Positions 14,498 to 18,775 of a stretch of DNA of 18,775 bases are shown piece by piece. Within the stretch, counting starts at the first letter, position 1. Every line of letters starts with the position of its first letter. Under the pieces are notes generated by a model, which saw only the letters and a list, made by a program, of their open reading frames with translations, searched no databases and was not told the origin of the DNA. The stretch lies in assembly GCA_041485285.1 (NCBI GenBank), contig JBGPJF010000046.1, forward strand, positions 1 to 18,775, read 5' to 3'. Both the position numbers and the translations under genes were made by a program. The DNA is from DATEUP01 sp041485285 (lineage in GTDB: Archaea; Thermoplasmatota; DTKX01; DATEUP01).

Positions 14498-15464
14498 CCG
14501 TTTTTGTATGGGCTGCGGGATCGGCGACCGCGACGCTTCGCTGGCGGGCAATTTCGAAGAGGACGACGGCAGCGGCGGCGGAAGCGTTCAGCGACTCGAC
14601 ACGTCCTTGGAGGGGCACCTTGACGAGGAAATCGCAGCGCTCGCGGACGAGGCGGTGGAGCCCGCGGTGCTCGCCGCCGATGACGAGGGCAAGCGGTCCA
14701 GACAGGCTCGCCTTGTGGTAGGGCTTTTCGCCCTCGGGGTCGGCCCCCGCGATCCAAATGCCACGGGCTTTGAGGGCCTCGAGGGTACGCGCCGTGTTGG
14801 CAACGACCGCGACGGGGAGCATGAGGATGGCGCCCGCCGACGCCCGAAGGGACCCGGGAGAGATCTGGGCGGAGTGGCGCTCGGGCAGGATGAGGCCGCT
14901 TGCGCCCGCGGCCTCCGCGGAGCGGGCAATCGCGCCGAGGTTCTGCGGGTCTTCGACCCGGTCGAGGACGACGAAAAAGGGGTCGCCCCCTCGCTCCGCG
15001 ACGAGTTTCAGCAATTCGTCGAGCGAAAGGGGCTCCGGGAGGACGACATCGGCGATCACGCCTTGGTGGCGGCCCGTTTCGGACTGGGCATCGAGGGAGG
15101 CAGGCGGCACTTTCTCGATGAGGATGCGCCGGGTCCGCGCCTCGTCGAAAACGGCTTCGAGGGTGGGGGAGGGCTCGGCCGCGTCGGACACGCGCAGGTG
15201 GAGGACTTGAATCCCGGACCGCAGGGCCTCGAGGACGGCGCGGCGCCCCTCGACCTGGGGTCGTCCGCCGGCCAACCCCTGGCCAGCCGCGGGTCGGTGC
15301 TCGCGCCGGAAGCGGTCGTCGGCGGGGCCGTCGCGCACGGGGCCCTCGCGGACCGCGGGCCGTTCGGGCGGTTCGCGCCAGACCTTGTTCTTGCGCGGCG
15401 GGCCGCGCCGTGGGGGGCCTCGGCGTTCCGGCCCTTCCGCTCCGTAGCGCCTTTGCGGTCGCAT
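14490..15464 (-). CDS. rlmB: RlmB/TrmH-type rRNA 2'-O-ribose methyltransferase
   Basis: SPOUT-class SAM-dependent enzymes of this group methylate the 2'-OH of a guanosine, as RlmB does at G2251 of bacterial 23S rRNA. The 324-residue protein has a substrate-binding domain from VEGRRAVLEAL (71-81) to GRHQGVIA (131-138), followed by the knotted catalytic domain. Motif 1 is DPQNLGAIARSAEAAGA (172-188), motif 2 LVIGGEHRGL (260-269) and motif 3 PLQGRVESLNASAAAAV (284-300), all close to E. coli RlmB. The first 70 residues are Arg/Pro-rich and probably disordered, and may bind RNA. ATG 15464 is chosen because a TATA-like box lies about 28 bp upstream; the open frame continues to 15611 without support. 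The RNA target in this organism is inferred. Confidence 0.9.
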   Translation of the reverse strand: MRPQRRYGAEGPERRGPPRRGPPRKNKVWREPPERPAVREGPVRDGPADDRFRREHRPAAGQGLAGGRPQVEGRRAVLEALRSGIQVLHLRVSDAAEPSPTLEAVFDEARTRRILIEKVPPASLDAQSETGRHQGVIADVVLPEPLSLDELLKLVAERGGDPFFVVLDRVEDPQNLGAIARSAEAAGASGLILPERHSAQISPGSLRASAGAILMLPVAVVANTARTLEALKARGIWIAGADPEGEKPYHKASLSGPLALVIGGEHRGLHRLVRERCDFLVKVPLQGRVESLNASAAAAVVLFEIARQRSVAVADPAAHTKTAK

Positions 15465-15490
15465 GGGCCCGGCCCAGCGCGACCTCCCCC

Positions 15491-15494
15491 ATAA
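15491..15494 (-). promoter_or_regulatory. Candidate TATA element for rlmB
   Basis: GGCTTATGGG (core TTAT at 15491-15494, minus strand) is the only AT-rich patch in a very GC-rich divergent spacer. It is placed for transcription starting just before the ATG at 15464. Confidence 0.35.
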
Positions 15495-15544
15495 GCCCTC
15501 GCGTGCGGCGGGCGCGCGCGGGCGCGCGCCGGGCGCGGCGCAAC

Positions 15545-15552
15545 CTATTTTT
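15545..15552 (+). promoter_or_regulatory. Candidate TATA box for the MFS transporter gene
   Basis: CTATTTTT stands out in the spacer and would start transcription near 15574, about 12 nt before the ATG at 15586. Between this element and the rlmB promoter lies a CpG/GpC-alternating stretch (about 15503-15540). Confidence 0.45.
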
Positions 15553-15585
15553 CCAAGTCGCTGGTTTGCGGCGCTTGGGGATGGG

Positions 15586-16964
15586 ATGGGTAGCCCGAAG
15601 GCCGAGCGCAAGCCCGGGGCGGCGGTGCCGCGCTGGTTCTACGCGTTCATTCCGGTGAACATAGCAAACGGCGCCACCTCGCCGCTGATCCCGCTGTACA
15701 TGATCATCGCGCTCCACGCCTCGGTGCTCGAAGTGGGGCTCGTGTTTTTCTTCACCTCGCTTGCCGCGGTGCCCGGCTCGGTGGTGTGGGGGAAGCTGTC
15801 GGACCGGCTGAAGAAGCGCAAGGTGTTCGTGCTCCTCGGCCTGGCGTCATTCGCCGTCACCCTCCCCCTGATGGCCTTCACCAACAGCCTGGCCGTCTAC
15901 CTCGCTGCCAATGCGGCGCTGGGATTCCTCCAGGCCGCGGCGGCGGCGACCTCGTCGGTGCTCATCATGGAAAACTTCCCCGAAAAGGATTGGGCGCGCG
16001 AAATCGGCAAGTTCGCGCAGGTGTCGGGCGTGGCCTTCGTGGGCGGCCTGGTGGCCGGCGCGCTCTGGTTCGCGGCGTTCCCGGGCGTGGGGGGCGATCA
16101 CTCGGCGCTCGTCCTGATGATGCTGATCGGCGCAGCGCTTTCCGCCGTTTCGGCGATCGTGGGGGCTTTCACGATCAAGGAGGGCCACAAGCACGTCGAC
16201 CGGGCGCACGCGGCCGAAGTCATCGCGCACCTCGGCCACTCCATCCTCGAGCGGCGCCGCGGGCTGTTCGTCCGCGTCACGCACTTGCCGACCCTCTCGC
16301 TCTCGGGCTTCCGCGAGCACGCGAAGGGCCCGACGGTCGCGTACTGCGCGGGGATCTTCCTCCTGTTCACCGGGTTCCTCGTGTTCAACGCGCCGCTGCC
16401 GGTGTTCCTGCTTACCGAGGCGGGGCTGGCGCAGTCGACATTTTCTGGGTCTACGTTGCCAATTCGCTGATCGCGGCCTCGCTGTATGTGCCGGCGGGCA
16501 AGCGGTGCGAGTCCTCGTCTCCTCGGCGGCTGCTCGCCACCGCCGCGCTTGCGCGGACCGCGATCTATCCGGGCTGCGCGGTGGCGGTGCTCCTGTTCGG
16601 GGCGGGCTCGAGCGCCACGATCGTGCTGCTCCTTGCGCTCAACGCCGCGGCCGGCGCCACGTGGGCGTACATCAATGTGGGCGGGTCGTTGCTGGCCGCG
16701 AGGATTGCCCCTGCCCACGCGAAGGGCCAAGTGATGGGCGTCTACAACGCGGCGATCGGGGCCGGGGCCATCGCGGGGTCGCTCATCGGCGGGCTCCTGG
16801 CCCAACACATTTCGTTCCTCCTCGTGTTTGCCTCCGCGTCGGGCGTGATCCTCGCGGGCGTAGCGGTGATCGTGAAGGCCTCCGAGAAGGCGGCCGATGT
16901 GCCCAAGGGCGAACACGCGCGCGCGGGGCGCGCGACCTTTAAGGCGGCCGCGCACGGTCGGTAG
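15586..16964 (+). pseudogene. MFS transporter interrupted by a single-base frameshift
   Basis: The first part (15586 to the stop at 16468-16470) carries about eight membrane spans and the MFS motif A, GKLSDRLKKRK (69-79). It ends abruptly after EAGLAQSTF. The remaining spans (from about 16440, FWVYVANSLIAASLY, through AYINVGGSLLAARIAPA to the stop at 16962-16964) are in the next frame. Adding one base near 16441 restores a 459-residue, roughly 12-span protein. A T-run (16441-16444) sits exactly at the junction, and with five T's the text would read STFFWVYV. A base lost in sequencing or assembly, or a recent mutation, is the simplest reading. MFS proteins export or import small solutes by proton coupling; the substrate is not predictable here. 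The next gene begins 3 bp downstream. Confidence 0.82.
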
Positions 16965-16967
16965 CGC

Positions 16968-18563
16968 GTGCGGAAGGAACTGCTGGGGCCGCTGCCGCTG
17001 CTGCTCGGGGTCGCGATTGTCGCTGCGGCGCTGCTTGCGCCCGCGCGGGCGCCGCCCCCGCCGCCTTGCGTGTGTCCGGTCATGACCCCCGCGGAATTCC
17101 AAACGCTCGATGCGGGCGGCTATGCGGGGATCGCCTCCGGCGATACCCTGGTCGTCGACGGCCAAGTGACAAGCGTCTACCCATCGCCGCTGGTGAGCGC
17201 CCCTTTCCGGATCGTCCAACTCGAGGGATCCACGATCCGGTTCAACGTCACCGCTTACAACGCCGCGACCGGCCCCGTCGGCGAATGGGTCCGCATCAGC
17301 GCGACCCACGCGGGCGAAAACGAATCGCGCGGCCCCGATTTCGGGCACCGCTGGTCGTACGAGGGAAAGACCGCGCCAGCCGGCGGCTCCCCCGCGTCGC
17401 TTGCCGGGATTGCGCTCGGGCTTGCGGTTGCCGGGTGGGGAGTTGCCACCTGGAAGGAGTTCGCGCGCACGGCCGGGCGGGCGAAAGCGCTGAAGGCCCG
17501 CGTCGCCGCCGCGCAGTCGTCGCGCGCCGCCGACCCGGCTGCCTCGAAGGCCGCGGCGCTTGGAAAGGAGCTGAACGGCGCCGCCGCTTTGGTCCGCCGC
17601 GGGCAGTACGACAGCGCCGAAACGGCCCTGAAGGGCGTCGAAGCACAGCTCGATCGCTCGAAGAAACTCGACGAGGCTCTCGCCGCGGTGCGTGAGGAGG
17701 TCGCGCGCGAAACCAAGGCGGGGTTTGCCGCAGGCGCGGTCGACAAGCTGCTCGCCCAGGCGACGCAAGAGCGGGACCACGGCAGCGTCCCGGAGGCCGA
17801 GAAGCTCCTCGAGCGCGCGCTCAGGATGATGGCGAACCTTCGGCCGCTTCGTGAGCTCCTTGATGCGACTCAAGCGTCGCTGGCGTCAAGCGCTGCGCAG
17901 GGGATCGAGGACGTGGAGGCGCCCGCGCTCCTCGATCAGGCGCGCGAGCGGCTCGCCGCGGGCGAGGTCGACGAGGCGCTCCCGCTGGCTGAGCGCGCGT
18001 TCCACCGCGCGCGGGACGTGTCGCCGGCGGCCCAGACCGCCGCGCAGGAGATCAACCGGCTGAAAGATTTCCTCCAACTTCACCCGGAGCTCGACCGGAC
18101 GCGCGAAGTGCGGGACCGGGTGCGCGATGCCGATGAGCAGTACCGCCTCGGGATGTTCGCACGAGCCCTTGCAGAGGCGCGCGTGGGGGTGTGGCTCGCT
18201 GACCCCCAAGCGCTTTCCGCCGGGGAGTTCGATGCAATCGTCCGCAGCCGGTACGAGAAGCTCGGGTACGACGTAGACCCGGCGGGCGCGCGGCCCCCGC
18301 CGCTCGGCTTTCTTGCATCGCGGCTCGCGGTGACGGCGGTCATCGTCACCTCGACGTGGCGCGACTTTCCAGGCGAGCGGATCATTTTCGCGCTGAAGGA
18401 CTTCATCGGTGAGGGCGGTGCGGCGCGCGCCGTGGTCTACTCGTCGGCGTTCACCAACACGAGCACGGATCCCCGGATCGAGGTCGTCGACGCCAGCACG
18501 TTGGTTGACGTATTGAGGGAGGCCGCCCTTCAGGGGGCCGTCTCCGAAAAGCCCGGCGTTTAG
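16968..18563 (+). CDS. Membrane protein with helical-repeat region and Mrr-like C-terminal domain
   Basis: No whole-length family was recognised for this 531-residue protein. A first membrane span (about 7-25) is followed by a Pro-rich turn with two Cys (34, 36). A beta-rich external domain (about 43-115, GDTLVVDGQV...GEWVRISATH) looks OB-like. A second span lies at about 143-161. A long Ala/Glu/Arg-rich helical section (162-415) contains TPR-like units such as AAALVRRGQYDSAETALK and ARERLAAGEVDEALPLAERA. The C-terminus (about 420-520) has FDAIVRSRYEKLGYDV, then IIFALKD, then ARAVVYSSAF and IEVVDASTLVDVL. This order resembles Mrr-type restriction-endonuclease folds, but the catalytic acidic residues are not clear. 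The GTG at 16968 lies 3 bp after the MFS stop, so the two are probably co-transcribed. Confidence 0.75.
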   Translation: MRKELLGPLPLLLGVAIVAAALLAPARAPPPPPCVCPVMTPAEFQTLDAGGYAGIASGDTLVVDGQVTSVYPSPLVSAPFRIVQLEGSTIRFNVTAYNAATGPVGEWVRISATHAGENESRGPDFGHRWSYEGKTAPAGGSPASLAGIALGLAVAGWGVATWKEFARTAGRAKALKARVAAAQSSRAADPAASKAAALGKELNGAAALVRRGQYDSAETALKGVEAQLDRSKKLDEALAAVREEVARETKAGFAAGAVDKLLAQATQERDHGSVPEAEKLLERALRMMANLRPLRELLDATQASLASSAAQGIEDVEAPALLDQARERLAAGEVDEALPLAERAFHRARDVSPAAQTAAQEINRLKDFLQLHPELDRTREVRDRVRDADEQYRLGMFARALAEARVGVWLADPQALSAGEFDAIVRSRYEKLGYDVDPAGARPPPLGFLASRLAVTAVIVTSTWRDFPGERIIFALKDFIGEGGAARAVVYSSAFTNTSTDPRIEVVDASTLVDVLREAALQGAVSEKPGV

Positions 18564-18613
18564 CGGACGCCGCCTCGGCCGTAGGCGGGATGCCGAGGGG
18601 GAGATTTGGGCGC

Positions 18614-18631
18614 GGGTTTGCCGGTAAACCC
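18614..18631. terminator. Hairpin between convergent genes
   Basis: GGGTTT and AAACCC form a perfect 6-bp stem with a 6-nt loop in the 84-bp gap between the Mrr-like gene and the minus-strand gene at the window end. A looser inverted pair, CGTAGGC (near 18580) and GCCTACG (near 18646), flanks it. Position favours a bidirectional terminator, but there is no T-run. Confidence 0.4.
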
Positions 18632-18647
18632 CGTTGTCCGCGACGGC

Positions 18648-18775
18648 CTACGCGCCGAGAATCCAGTCGCACAGAAGCTGGGCGGCGACGCCGCGGACCA
18701 CCGATTCACCGAAGCGGTAAGGCCAAGAACCGGAGCCGAGGTACCGATTTGTGAACGGTGCGAGGAAACCTTTGG
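18648..18775 (-). CDS. C-terminus of an unrecognised protein (5' partial)
   Basis: A minus-strand frame enters from the window end and stops at TAG (18648-18650). It encodes 41 residues that look like a genuine C-terminus: NRYLGSGSWPYRFGE, then a helix VVRGVAAQLLCDWILGA. The other two minus-strand frames here are broken or of poor composition. It is convergent with the Mrr-like gene. Too little is present to name a family. Confidence 0.5.
   Translation of the reverse strand, partial: KGFLAPFTNRYLGSGSWPYRFGESVVRGVAAQLLCDWILGA

Noticed and set aside
15500..15542. A Z-DNA-like CG-alternating block as a special element in the rlmB/MFS spacer
   Set aside because: Runs of CGCG are common in this GC-rich sequence and no repeat unit or conservation can be shown from one window.
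16436..16448. Programmed -1 frameshifting in the MFS gene
   Set aside because: There is no X XXY YYZ slippery heptamer in the zero frame and no convincing downstream pseudoknot; a lost base in the T-run explains it more simply.
16098..17873. A 591-codon minus-strand frame across the MFS and Mrr-like genes
   Set aside because: It is highly Arg/Gly-rich with no membrane or catalytic pattern, while the plus strand encodes membrane spans on both sides of the frameshift.

Overview
The window reads as archaeal chromosome with high G+C and strong G/C preference at third codon positions. Several signs point to archaea. TATA-like boxes sit about 25 bp upstream of start codons with no Shine-Dalgarno, which suggests leaderless transcripts (for example 7930-7937 before the ATG at 7958). 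There are also large secreted proteins with Asn-rich sequons, a signal peptide and one C-terminal membrane anchor. A high-GC Thermoplasmatota-like lineage would fit, but that is inference from gene style and not from a marker gene. No rRNA, tRNA, CRISPR array or insertion sequence was found.

Layout. At 1-2840 (+) lies the C-terminal part of a KP-43-type subtilase with CARDB/NEW3-like repeats, a membrane span and a terminal zinc ribbon. At 2872-3300 (-) is a TerB-like protein. At 3411-4390 (-) is a PadR regulator coupled by a GTGA overlap to a HAAS-domain membrane protein. At 4469-7773 (-) is a compact four-gene unit: a 43-residue small ORF not seen by length-limited ORF calling, a secreted protein made of seventeen 21-residue DxNxDG repeats, a membrane-anchored surface protein with one such loop, and an ArsR-like winged-helix protein. 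It is divergent from 7958-9787 (+), a hydantoinase/oxoprolinase-like protein whose nucleotide-binding motifs look lost. The AT-rich spacer between them carries a TATA box for each direction plus small repeats.

At 9784-11046 (-) are GTP cyclohydrolase II (ribA) and a two-span membrane protein with a PH-like tail. At 11203-12622 (+) a MoaD/ThiS-like protein ending in Gly-Gly is followed after one base by a BNR/Asp-box beta-propeller. At 12652-14454 (-) is a secreted, membrane-anchored sialidase-like propeller protein. At 14490-15464 (-) is an RlmB/TrmH-type rRNA 2'-O-methyltransferase. At 15586-16964 (+) is an MFS transporter broken by one apparent missing base, followed after 3 bp by a membrane protein with a helical-repeat middle and an Mrr-like C-terminal domain (16968-18563). 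The window ends in the C-terminus of an unrecognised minus-strand gene (18648-18775).

How the genes fit together. Much of the window encodes the cell envelope: a protease, calcium-binding repeats, an anchored propeller and membrane signalling pairs. Housekeeping genes (ribA, rlmB) are interspersed. The most unusual parts are the 21-residue repeat operon with its small ORF, the MoaD-propeller pair, the protease with an intracellular zinc ribbon, and the degenerate HyuA-like protein. Functions for these are inferred from motif and context only.
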